From Mesaphorura yosii (taxonomy: Eukaryota > Arthropoda > Collembola > Poduromorpha > Tullbergiidae): 58,643 nt of DNA. Made by a program: the position numbers and the translations under genes. Shown here piece after piece: positions 20,636 through 31,808 of the stretch (position 1 is its first letter; every line of letters starts with the position of its first letter). The DNA is taken from contig WIXG01000425.1 of assembly GCA_009869945.1 (NCBI GenBank), forward strand, positions 1-58,643. Reading direction: 5' to 3'. The notes under the pieces were generated by a model. The model saw only the letters and a program-made list of their open reading frames with translations. It ran no database searches and was not told the DNA's origin.

Positions 20636-21229
20636 TGAGCATTGAGCAAAAAATTCAGTTGACGCTTCGCTCCTTGGCAGAAAGTAAGGATCAAATTCAA
20701 TATTCCTTTTGTTTATCGTTTAGCGATTGTAGCTTCTGTCGTACCGTTTAGGAGCAATGTAATGGTTGAACAATTTCCAGCTCCAGTAAATTGAAACACT
20801 TGTGTTTGCACTATTGGAAATTATCCACCGAAGGCACCGGCAGTTCAGAAGTTCATTTGTGGTGCAAGACAGGCATTCCAGGCGTTAACCCTTGCACGTG
20901 GAAGATGGTTGCTGACAACATCATATTTTGGGATTTATTTGCTTGTGGTGTTATATTTGCACAGCTGACGAACACCGCCATTTGATTCACACAATTTGTG
21001 CATCAGTGGGGTTAGCTTTTCAAACACAGAGTCACGTCGTCCCAGCGTCCAAGCTTGATGCTGGGGTTTGACGAGCCTCAAACAATGATCAGTAACAAGT
21101 TATACAATTGATAACTTCAACTCGAATAGGCAACAGTTGTGTACTGAACTTCATGCCGTCTATTCTTAAGTTCAATTTTAGATCTTTGACCCAAAGACTA
21201 ACTGGAAATTCTCTTTTATAACAGTAATT
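20636..21229. other. intergenic: sulfotransferase promoter side
   Basis: About 600 bp without a recognised gene. A 64-codon plus-strand ORF at 20791-20985 has no recognisable features and is taken as chance. Confidence 0.4.
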
Positions 21230-22926
21230 ATGCTTTGCTCACCCAAATTTCACCTATGCATAATAATTATAGTGATCCTAGCTCTCACACACTTTGGATT
21301 TGTATCGGTGTACTTTTCGGGAGTGGGAATTGACAGAATTCGAAAGTTTCAGTTTATGAGCCTCTTAGCGAATGGAAATGGAAGTGCAACATTCACATCT
21401 CCGAAAGAGAATGCAACGACGGAGGACACAAACATAGAATCCGAATCCAAAGTCAAGCATGGCTTAGATGCACTGGATTTACTACAAATGAGCTTCATGC
21501 CCAGTAACAAAACTCTCAGCGGCAATTCTGGCAATTTATCTGTGGAACAAGAGAAAATTATTGAAGAACAGCGTTTCCTGGTACAAGGAGAAATGAACAG
21601 CTATAACTTCCACGGCGGGTTGTCACTTATTAAAGCATTTTGCGCTTTCTCTTCTTACTATATTCATATTATGTCCAGAACGTTGGACAACTTGCTTTCT
21701 GAAGCTGGTGGCACCCCACTTCGGATCATTCTGTTTACTACCTGGAGATCTGGATCAAATTTTCTTGGCTCGGTTCTTCAGCAAAATGCAGGAACGTTCT
21801 ATTACGTTGAACCATTGACTCACCTTGGTTGGTGGACTCAGGTATCTAATCGGTCCATAATATTATTAGGAACTAGTAAGAGGTATAGGAATTAACTCGA
21901 TAGTTTTAATAGTTTCGAAATGCAACAGACACGGATAGTGGAAAGGCTGTCCAAGAACTGAAAGACCTCTTGAGTTGTAGCTATTCCAATCATTCCAATT
22001 TAGGTAAGTATAGGAAGTGCCTTCAATACAGATTTTGTCGTAAGATTTCGAATGTTTATCAGGTGATTACATACGCTTCGCCACAATGTATTCTACATGG
22101 CCCCTCGATTTAAATACCAGATTGGGGCAGCATTGTCAGTTCTCGGCAAGGACAAGAGTCTGCGCCAATCCGGAGTTTCTAAGTCGAATGTGCAAGTTGT
22201 TTCCATTCCAAGCCGCAAAAGTGATTAGAATGCGGATGAGACTGGCGAGATGGCTTCTTGAGGATCCTCGGTGATTGCATTATCTAGAACGTTAAGGGCC
22301 AAAGGACTTCAATGCTGCATTAATTGAATGATTGCAGGTGGAATGCACGCGTCATTTATCTCGTGCGAGATCCGAGAGGTAGTTTACAGTCCCGATTCCT
22401 GACTTCTTTCTGCTGGGATGTCTCCGTCTGTTCACCTGATGTTCTCTGCACAGACTTACAAGATGATTTTGAAACTGCAAAAGAATTTGCGAGAGAATTT
22501 TCAGACAAGTTCATGTAGACATTTTCAACCATGACCATGCCATATGGAGAGTGTTTACTGGTTCTAAGTATTATTCTTCAATTCAGGGTGGTCCGGTATG
22601 AAGATCTCGCTCTGAACCCGATTGAGACAGTGAAAATGATTTTCAACTTTAGTCAGTGGGATTTCAATTACAAAATGGAGAAATTCGTTGAAGAACATAC
22701 TGAGAAAGAACAAAGTGGGCCATTCTCCATATTTCGTGACTCTCAAGACGTGGTATTTCGATGGAGAGAGAAATTGAACTGGACACAAGTTCAACACATT
22801 CAGTCGTACTGTTTCAAGACAATCACTAGTTGGGGTTACAAACTGGCTGCAACGTCAGAGAATCTACGCAACTTTAACCCACTTGGTTCATTCAATTTAC
22901 TCGAGAATAATTCAACCGACATTTGA
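21230..22926 (+). CDS. carbohydrate sulfotransferase (Golgi, CHST-like)
   Basis: CDS = join(21230..21841, 21913..22003, 22063..22270, 22338..22514, 22587..22926), 475 aa; introns of 71, 59, 67 and 72 nt. It would transfer sulfate from PAPS to a glycan hydroxyl in the Golgi lumen. Residues 7-30 form a type II anchor. The stem (about 45-125) is Ser/Asn-rich with several N-glycosylation sites. ILFTTWRSGSNFLG (about 166-179) is the 5'-phosphosulfate loop, with YYVEPL after it. VIYLVRDPRGSLQSR carries the 3'-phosphate-binding Arg and Ser. VVRYEDLALNPIETV and HTEKEQSGPFSIFRDS are typical of the CHST1-7/chondroitin-type group. Exon joins were set by frame and family motifs; two donors (GTGATT, GTAGAC) are weak, so these boundaries need RNA support. 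The acceptor sugar is unknown. Confidence 0.88.
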
Positions 22927-23656
22927 CTGAGGGAGAATTATTCAAGTACCTAGCCGTTAAGTAGCCGGACTACGATAAATGTGTCCCATTAAATAACTGA
23001 GATTAAATGATGAAGCTTTTAACACACTTCCAACACTTTATCAAATGGATCTGATTCGTTGCGGATTATTTTATAACAGCAGCTAGACTGCATGGCATTT
23101 GATCCCAATTTACGTGCTGTACACTTAGCAAATTACCCATGCAGCCGTTCACAATCTCATAGCTGTATTCCTTTTGACAGAAACATAGTAAAAACATTTG
23201 TCGTTGCTAGAAACGAGGAAATTTTTTTGTTTGGTCTGCTCGTGCAGCATTGGACAATGTACGCAGCGCACGCTGACTGACAGAAAACGTTCAGTTTTAA
23301 ATAAAAAGCCAACATATTTGGAATCCAAATCCAAATGTAATGTGAGGAAGTAGTGAAACGGACCCCTCATACTTGCAGCCAAATTCGGACGTAGAAAATT
23401 TTCCACCATGCTCAAAAGTTAAAGTTTGACCTCAATTTTATTTTAGTGGCACTCGATGGCAACCATCGACCAAAGCCACGTTCGACAGAGTATTCTGGCC
23501 TATCACGGGGCACCGAATTCGCCGCCCCAAATGACCCCGTTTCCGGAACCAGGAGGCAAAAATGGCGGATCCGCCAATTCGGTACATGGATCCTATGACA
23601 ACCCCATGCAAACAGCATATCGTTGGAAAGCCCTGGCCATGGACTTTTCAAATACG
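22927..23656. other. intergenic: sulfotransferase 3' flank
   Basis: No gene is recognised. The right part (from about 23450) looks like repeat-derived DNA continuous with the element at 23657-23846. It holds a 127-codon minus-strand ORF without recognisable domains. Confidence 0.4.
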
Positions 23657-23846
23657 CAAACCCTAGCTCCCTGTGACATCTGAAGCTCGAAAAAATCGAG
23701 GTCAAAGTTCGCAGGTCAAAGGTCAATTTCTGGGAAAACGATGCGTCATTTTCGAATTCTTGCTTTAGATTCAGACTTAGCGTTGAAAAATACATAATCG
23801 ATTAAAAAACTTACTCGCACACTTTTTTGATTTCCGGATCATAGTG
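23657..23846. repeat. non-autonomous DNA element, copy 2 (right part)
   Basis: It matches 20489-20635 almost base for base, ending in GATTTCCGGATCATAGTG. It carries about 43 extra bases in the middle (around 23696-23740) that copy 1 lacks. The left inverted-repeat arm was not found, so the left boundary is unknown and may lie near 23450 or further left. Copy 1 looks like an internal-deletion derivative. Confidence 0.75.
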
Positions 23847-24326
23847 AGATCGCATGAAACGAGTCAAAATCCTAACTTCAGTTCGTGTTTATGAAAAGCA
23901 ATCTCGAGCGAGCATGAATGCCGGATTCAACTGGCAGTTCAGCAATTTATTATGAAGGGCAATCACAAATCAGTTAAACACACAAGCAGCAAACCATGTG
24001 CTTGGAACGTGAAAACGTGATATCTGCTCTCTGCTGACTGATTGTCCAATATGCAATTATGCAATAGCAAATAGAAAATGGCATTTATAGCAATGCAGGA
24101 TTAAGCCATTAAATACCATCCTGTCATTATCGTATGTATTATTAAGCGTGCATGGTTCGTGTACTCTGATTTCTGATCGTTGTACTTTACACCAGCGTGC
24201 TGTCATTTTCTCTTATCCTTATCAACTGTTCGTCCATGGCCTGATGCGACGGCCCGCATTCGTGTTTCGTATTGTCATTGCTTTGCATTGGCCAATTGCG
24301 TTTGGTGCTCCGTCAGTTTCCTGTCA
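23847..24326. other. intergenic: upstream of the elongase gene
   Basis: AT-rich, with no coding signal. It is the probable distal promoter of the elongase gene. Confidence 0.4.
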
Positions 24327-24334
24327 TATAAATA
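24327..24334 (+). promoter_or_regulatory. candidate TATA box of the elongase gene
   Basis: TATAAATA lies about 145 bp upstream of the first ATG (24473), placing a start site near 24357. No ATG occurs between that point and 24473. This is a sequence match only. Confidence 0.35.
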
Positions 24335-24472
24335 AGTCATGATCGCTCGCACGAAAGTCCATTAAATTAAAAGTAAAACTCGACCAGGCCAGGCCTCGCC
24401 GAGTTCGTCGTTCTCGTTTTTGACTTGTTTGTTCTGAGTTTGTGCCCTGCTTAAGATTTCCCACGTCCACGA

Positions 24473-26119
24473 ATGACGGACGCTACACGACAATCGACAA
24501 TACGCCAAGGCCACGACGAAGGGGAAGGTAAGCTGCTGCCTATTGCAAAAACGTAAACAAGTGCAAAATTATATAAAAAATTTCAGATTTCAGATTCTCA
24601 CGCTCACGCCACGCGAAAAGCACGTTGGAACAGCAGCAGCACTTGTTATTGAACCACGTTTGATTAATTACAATTGCATTGCATTGCGTGACGGTTCTTC
24701 ACCAGAAATACTTGATACTTGACTTGACTTGATTGCCAATCACTGCGCACCAATTTAGTCAGTCGTGAGCACGCTAATTGGCGAATTAGGCGTCGATTTT
24801 CCGTAGGACGAGTCAGAATTCTGTGCAAAATCCGCAATTGACCGGTGAGTTTAAGCAAGTTGCCAATAATTTAAGCGTAATTTTGGTGATTTTGGTCCGC
24901 GTGCATGTAAAAATTTTGCACATGCAACTTTTTTGCGTTTTTTGCAGAAACTGGTCAGGGTTCCAAAATGGCACAGCCCTCGTTGACGCTGACACTGTCG
25001 CAGTACACCACCGCCCTCCCTTTCGAGACCACATTCGACTACGTCTCGGCGGTGCGGTGGATGAACCAAAATTGGCATACGGGCTTTTATTGGACCGGCG
25101 CCTACCTCGTCTTCATTTTCGCCGCACGAGCGCTGATGAAGTCACGACAGCGTTTCGAACTGAGGAACGCCCTGTTTGTCTGGAATCTTCTCCTGGCAGG
25201 CTTTTCCATTGTGGGGGCCTACCGAATTATTCCGGAGCATTTGCACATGCTTCGACAGCCGGACGGATTTCATCACAGCGTCTGTCTTCCATTGTAAGCC
25301 AATTTTGGAACCTTCTACGGAATGTTTTTAGTAGCATTCTTTCATTTTGCTAAAAATTGGCCGTTTTTCTTAAGTTTTCTTCTACTTTTGTTCAAAAATC
25401 GACGATATTCTTAACTTTTTGCGCACCTTTGCTTATAAAAGGCGCGAGAACAATCCTGTCTGGGCCTTCTGGACGTTTCTCTTCATCCTTTCAAAGGCGC
25501 CTGAGCTCGGCGACACCGTCTTCATCGTTCTCCGGAAGCAGCCGCTGATTTTCCTGCATTATTATCACCACGTTACAGGTAAAAGCTTTAAAAAATCCGA
25601 AACCAGGACTGAGTGCCCCAAATTCAGGCCCCTTAATCTAAATTTACCTTGCCTTGTCTTTTTCCAGTGCTGATTTATTCTTGGCTGACGTACGCCGAGT
25701 ACGCGTCTCCTTCGCGCTGGTACATCGTGATGAATTTCAGCGTCCATGCGGCCATGTACTCGTACTACGCCGCGCGGGCGCGTGGCATCCGCTTCCCAAA
25801 GGCGGTCTCCGTGCTCATCACGAGCTCGCAGATTCTGCAGATGATAGCTGGTGTGGCGGTCAACGTGCACGCGTACCGGACGAAGGCGGCCGGCCTCCCC
25901 TGTGATGTGTCGTTCGCGAACGTGTATTTGGGCTTGGGAATGTACGCCTCGTACTTTGTACTCTTTGCGAACTTCTTCTACAAATCGTACTTGTCGGGCA
26001 CCGGCGGCGGTGGTGGGCGTGGACGTGAAAAATCGGCGTCGGAATCCAAAATAAGCCAGAAGGGTCGAGTCTACGATCAAAATCAGAATACACAGCCAAA
26101 TCATTACAAAATTCAGTAA
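24473..26119 (+). CDS. Elovl6: very-long-chain fatty acid elongase, ELOVL6-type
   Basis: Model join(24473..24527, 24948..25293, 25442..25578, 25668..26119), 329 aa. It catalyses the condensing step of fatty-acid elongation in the ER membrane. The core starts [13 protein letters not shown] at 24968, which may be the true start. However, a first exon with an in-frame ATG at 24473 ([12 protein letters not shown]) splices in frame and is the first ATG after a candidate TATA box. Family motifs: [20 protein letters not shown], the catalytic histidine box HYYHH in exon 3, then [32 protein letters not shown] and SQILQMIAG. Multiple membrane segments are evident. The C-terminus (after FYKSYL) is unusually long, with a glycine run and a basic/polar tail. 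AATAAA lies at 26126-26131, only 7 bp after the stop. Confidence 0.92.
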
Positions 26120-27033
26120 TCAGCGAATAAAATATGCTGAAATCACGAAATCGCGAAAATGCACGCCAAAATACGTCTCAGGCGGTGATTCAGCGACCGC
26201 GACCGTCTAAGTTGGCATTTGGCGAGCTGCCGACCGGTTCGCTATTTATAAACACTGTTTACTCATGTGCATGTGATCAGCGATCGGCGTAAACGCGAAA
26301 ACGCGCCATGCCACGGGCACGGCAATCGCAACGCAAGGCAGAATGCTTAAAGACCAACAAGTTACGAGTTCTTCTCCTGTATTACAACTCGTTTCATGTC
26401 TGTTTCTGCTTATCATCAGTGCCATGCTGTAATACCGTAGAGAAACCGAACAGAAACAGCCAGAGCGAGAGCGTCGTCAAGCATCAAGCAGTTTAGCAGT
26501 TTACCACATGCATAATTTGTATACGAATACGAGTGTTTGCCTTACCATGTGTTCTATTGTGGTCGATGACATCAGTTCAAAACCATTAAAAATAAGAATC
26601 TAAACACACAGGCTTTACTTTCTTTATACACGCTTGGCTCACTGGCAGGCAGGCTGGTTTAACAACTGCAGTTATCAATTCTTAAGCCCGCAATCAAACC
26701 ACGCAACTCTTGCAGCTGAGCACGTTGCTGAAATTGTGTAACAAGAGTGCATGCAGTAGAGTAGAGTGGACAGAACAATAACAAGAACAAGATCAGGATC
26801 ATTCAGTACGAAGACCAAGACACGAACAACCTGTAAAGTGAATCTGATTGCAATCTGTCACGCTCACGCGCCAGGCGAGACGTGAATCGCGATTCACAAC
26901 GTCTGGACAAAAACATCTGCTTTGCATTCTGCTGTGTTGTGAGTGTCATTGCCAGGGTTGTTTGAGTGCCTGGACACTAGAGAACTGACCGGAAGTAGCA
27001 GTTTGACAGTTCTCGTTCTCGCTTGATTGCCCG

Positions 27034-27139
27034 ATTCGGCTCGGCCGACTTTTCACCGAGTTTTTAAATGAAATCAAGATCAAGTGCGCGTGCGTGAGAA
27101 AATTGTGCCGTGACGTGGACTGGATTTAAATCTGTTCAG
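27034..27139 (+). other. candidate 5' leader exon 1a of the Raw-like gene
   Basis: The segment ends CTGTTCAG followed by GTAAGC, a strong donor on the coding strand of the downstream gene. The 5' limit shown is a guess. Nothing proves that it is transcribed. Confidence 0.25.
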
Positions 27140-30100
27140 GTAAGCTGCCTTGCCCTGTTTCGATTAGCAGTTCATCGCAGTCGGCATTGGATTATCTGCA
27201 TTTGGCACTTTTCACGCTTATCGAAATTCGCAGTTCGCAATTCGCAAGGCCAACAAGCAAGCTGATGAACTCATCACGGCCGTACCGTGCGCGTGTCGTA
27301 GCCGTGAATGTGACTTGACATTGGCTTGCCTCCTATTATCTATGCTGCTATTTGCGCCTGTCCTTAACCTTCTGTTCCGTAACGTTAATGATCTTATATC
27401 AGCTATCAGCAAGTCAATAACAATCAGAACTGTCAAGAAAGCACTTTTGGTCACTTAATATCGAGAAACTTGAGATCTTTAATGAGGATTCGCACACTTA
27501 CTCGATCGTGACGGCCTTTAACCTTTGATGCCGCTGATTTTTGCCCTTTCCGGTCAAGATCTCATGTCCATGAGCAATTAACAGGCGCCGGCGCCAGAAT
27601 TCTGGACTTATCGGCCACAAATTAGATTCTGCGACCTTTTGACCTCAATTTGCCCATTTGCCATTGCCAATACGGTTACTATTCTTCATTCATTTGTCAT
27701 ATGGCTGGGCAGGCTCGACTCGACAAGTGTGCTGGCGCCGGCTGATCGTAAAATTACGATTACGATTACAATTCCCAGAGTGAAGCATGAGCTGATTGCT
27801 GATCTCATCCGCCCACAACAGCGACTACGGCTGGGAAATTCACAAATCGCAGTCATTTAATTAAGTGACAAAAATACTTGTACTTCCATGTCCTGCTCGT
27901 ATATTTAAATTATGGCATTGTTTTATCTCCACTTGCAGAAATAGAAAAGTACCCGAAGCGGAGAAGCCCAAAATTACCGGACGCGCGGAGGACGTGGAAA
28001 TTGTTGGACAAGTGTTCTTTGATAACAGCGCCGTGCGTGGCGTGGCGATTGAAATCTTGACTTTATTGTGTGACACACACGCAATGGAACTTCTGCTGAC
28101 CCGCTATATAAATCGTAAACAATTCGCCGCCGATGCTGACAAAGACGATGGTAAGCCGACTCTGATCGCACTTTTGCATTTTTGCATGCATTTGGCTGAA
28201 TTTGCGTATCGCGTTCTTCAAAACACAAGGCTTGTAAACAACCCGACTCTGAAGTCAACAAAAACCATGCGACTGCAACTCGCGATTTTATATTTTGAAG
28301 GCATGACTTCATCCCGAAATCCTCTCTTTACGATCGCGACGCTGGCGCGGAGCAGAAGCAGAAATTCGAGGCTCGTTGACAAATATTCCAGATGGACATA
28401 TTACTGATTAAATCTTAGTCTGAGCCCGAGCTCAAACTCGAAACTCGACATCGGCACAGCACTCGTGTTATGTCATTCTTATAAATATCAGAGGCCAAAG
28501 CGAAAATCAACAAATACAATGCACATAATGGCTTGGCTCGGGCAAACGCAAAGGCAGGCAATAAAATGGAAAACATAAATTCAATGTCATTTGTCGTCGC
28601 AGCTACTACAGAGCAAAGCAAAGCAAAACACTCAAGCCTCGAGCCTCGAGTTAGCGTGGACTTAACATAAGAAATGTTGTTCGAACTCGTGTAGTGCTCA
28701 CATCACACGTCGAACTCGCACGTGGAGCTGTAAATTGTAAATAGCAATTTGCAAACTCATTTGAGCGTGCAGGGCGAAATTGCGATGCTACGCATTAAAC
28801 ACAGCTTTGGTTATCCAAATATTTATGTGCTGTGTCCATACCGTCGTCGTCCAGTGAGATCATCAATCCACGAAGCCACGAACTGCGATACGAATCCATC
28901 CATCATCACCGATATTAATTTTATGTGCGAATATTAATTGAATTGGCAGGCCAAGCAGTAAGCAGAAGTTTTCCTGCACGTTTACGAGCACACGCGCACT
29001 GTCGTAACGTAATTTAACTTTTACGCGTTACGCCTCAATTCTTTCAATTACCGCAATTTTTCGCATGGTTTATTTTTAAACATTACGCGAGTCCGTGCGA
29101 AATTATTGCTACTTAAAATTATTACCAAAATTACCCATAAATATAAATCGCAACTTGCAATTTTCCATTTGTAATTTGCGAATAGGGTGCTTCTTGTTCT
29201 TCTCTTCCTTCGCCATTTCACCTTGAAAACTGAGCTCATGTAATTGGGCTATGAACTCATGCATCAATTACCTGGCCTGAAAATGCAAAATTGGGACGCT
29301 GCGCTGGCGAATTTACTCGTTTTCGAACTGCCGCTGCCTGGGTGGCACTATTTTGCTTAATTTTGCTGTCATAGTCAATTGTGCTTGATAAATCTGAATT
29401 TAATCGTCGCGTGGATCTTTTTGTCATTTTATACGCGTATTCACGTATTTTGGTCTCACGTTGCTGCTTTTTTTTGTCGGCGAAAGCCAGCCGAAGATGC
29501 ATGAAGTCATTCTTCTATCTTCTTCGCTCGCGCTCGCCGCGCTCACGCTGTGATGATTAGTTGACTTGACCTGACTGGACTAGGCTGCAGAATTGGTCTT
29601 GCTTGTTAGTGGCGTACCCTGTCCGTGCTCAATGCAGCGCAGTGCGAGCACAGAAGATAAGACGAGACGAGACTTGAGATGCAATGATTTAGAATGCTGA
29701 ATTAGCATAAGCATTAGCACAACATTAGAAATGAGTTGATGAAACCTGAAGTTAATAATTTATTAATTCGACAATTACCTCATCTTAATTTTATTCTCAC
29801 GAATCGTCAATTAACGATGGCATCATCAACGAAAGAACGACGTGACATTGACACGTGATGAATTGAGGCAGGCAGGCACGCAGACTGCACACTTCAAAAG
29901 CTTAGGTCATGGACCACACAAGAAGGACGAGTTACGAGTACGAATACAATCGGCACTTCGGCACGGGCAGTCGTAAACTGAGTAAAACGTAAAATAAACA
30001 ATAACAATGGCAGAATGAAGTAATTTTGGAGGCTCATGATTGGCTGGCGGCTGGTGGCTGGTGCGGTGCGATGCTTAGGCAAACGCCACGGCATGGCAGG

Positions 30101-31343
30101 CGATTGTAATTAAAGATGGTGTCATCGTCATCGTGTATGCCGATTACCGTCCTGTTAAGTACAAGAAGCATTCGTAATACATTAGCATTGAACTACTTTC
30201 CTTTCCAATGCGATAAGCCGGTCGACGACGAGCAGCAGCAGCGCAGCGGCGATTCAAACTTATCAGTGATGTCATTTCGCATTGCTTCATTCGATATTCA
30301 ATTGCAGATAGCCAGCCTGGCTCAGAAAAGAGCCTAAGCCAAATCATACGGCCAAAGCCAAAGCCAAAACCGATAAGCCCCATTATCAATTATCAAATCA
30401 TTACACGCACCTGCTGTCGTTGTCGATGCTGTTGTAGCACAATCACAATTAAGTATTTACTACCTGTTATGCTATAATTAGGTTCACGTCCACAGCATTC
30501 ACTAGCAACGGCGATACGCGATAGGCGATGCTGTCATTCTTAGGCTCGTGCTCATTCTGTCGTCGTCCTTATCGGATTCCACCTTCTTCCTGTGAATCTG
30601 CATCTGAACTATTTAAAATTCGTAAAGTGATTGATAACAAAATTCAGACGACGCAACGCAACGCGACAGCACAAACGGCAACGACGCAGTTCAGGTGAGA
30701 TCAGCTGATAATTTGCTAATTCGCATCGCATCATTTGATAGTCTAAGCAGGAAATCCTCTTTGTCACCTGCGCTGGCCGCTGCGCAGAAGAATTCATCAA
30801 CTGACTGTCAATTAGATCAGCTTTGGCTTCGGATTCATCACATCATAAAGTAAATTAAATACTTACAAACTTGCATTGCACTGTGTGACGTGATCTTATC
30901 AGTCAGCTGTCAGGCCTTCATCTCGTTTCTGTCACCGAGGGCGAGGGCGAAGAAGGTAGAAGGGTTAGTGAACGACAGAAAAGATGATCTGATCTGATCT
31001 CAAGCGTGAGTCGCCTCGACTCACGCCAGACCAGTGACAAGGCATACGCAGTGAGACACATAGGAAATTCGCAATTCGTAAATACAAGTTCAGATTCGCA
31101 ATGCACATGCCACATGCGAATTACGAATTGCCAAGCGAGTCTGGCCACTAATCACTGCATTGCAGGCAGAAGCAATAGACTAGCCTGCTGTCTGTGGTCT
31201 TCGGTCAATGAGATCATCGTTTTTTGTACTCTGTGTCCAAGATAAGGCGATGTGTGCATAAAAGGCAGGCAGGCTACGATGAAGTAATGCCAACACTTCC
31301 ACTACAGTACAGCCTGCTGCTATCACTGCTGCACTGAGAATAA

Positions 31344-31808
31344 TATAAACAAGTTTCAGTCCATTCGCTCTCCACACTCGTGAGGATAAACAACAACTGT
31401 GAACTGTTCAGTTCCTTTGAGTTTTCAGTGTAATTAACCTTAGCAGTTAGCAGCCTTTCCTACCTGCGATTCCCGCCTGCAGTTTTTTCAGTTAATTCTT
31501 CAGTATTCGTGAAAAGTAAACATTTCACAACATTTTTACGAGACCCGTGCCTTGATTGCAAATTGCACGTCAAATTCGCGAATTGCACTGTGAATTTTGA
31601 CACCTTTCGCACGAATTAGTGGACTTGCTGACGAATCAGTGACGAGTTTACGAGCTGTGAACAGCAGCGGTCAGTGATAAATCTGCTAAAGTGCTAATTT
31701 TCAGGCAATTACACGTTGACACGTGAATCCTCGCGAAAAGTGTGCGAAACGAATTCCATTTTCAACCGACACGACCAATCGTACATTTTTGAGCTGAAAA
31801 GTGAAAAG
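31344..31808 (+). promoter_or_regulatory. candidate TATA box and 5' leader exon 1b of the Raw-like gene
   Basis: TATAAA at 31344-31349 precedes about 430 bp that end in GAAAAG followed by GTAAGC at 31809. Joined to the acceptor at 34786 it would form a 3.0-kb leader intron. This is an inference from splice and TATA signals only. Confidence 0.3.

Noticed and set aside
20791..20985. 64-codon plus-strand ORF upstream of the sulfotransferase
   Set aside because: Short, no domain, and no splice link to the next gene.
23412..23795. 127-codon minus-strand ORF
   Set aside because: It runs into the repeat shared with 20489-20635, so it is transposon-derived DNA, not a host gene.
27865..28407. 180-codon plus-strand ORF in the gene-poor stretch
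   Set aside because: No recognised domain, mixed composition, and no supporting splice or poly(A) signals. It could be chance in 8.7 kb of DNA; transcript data would decide.
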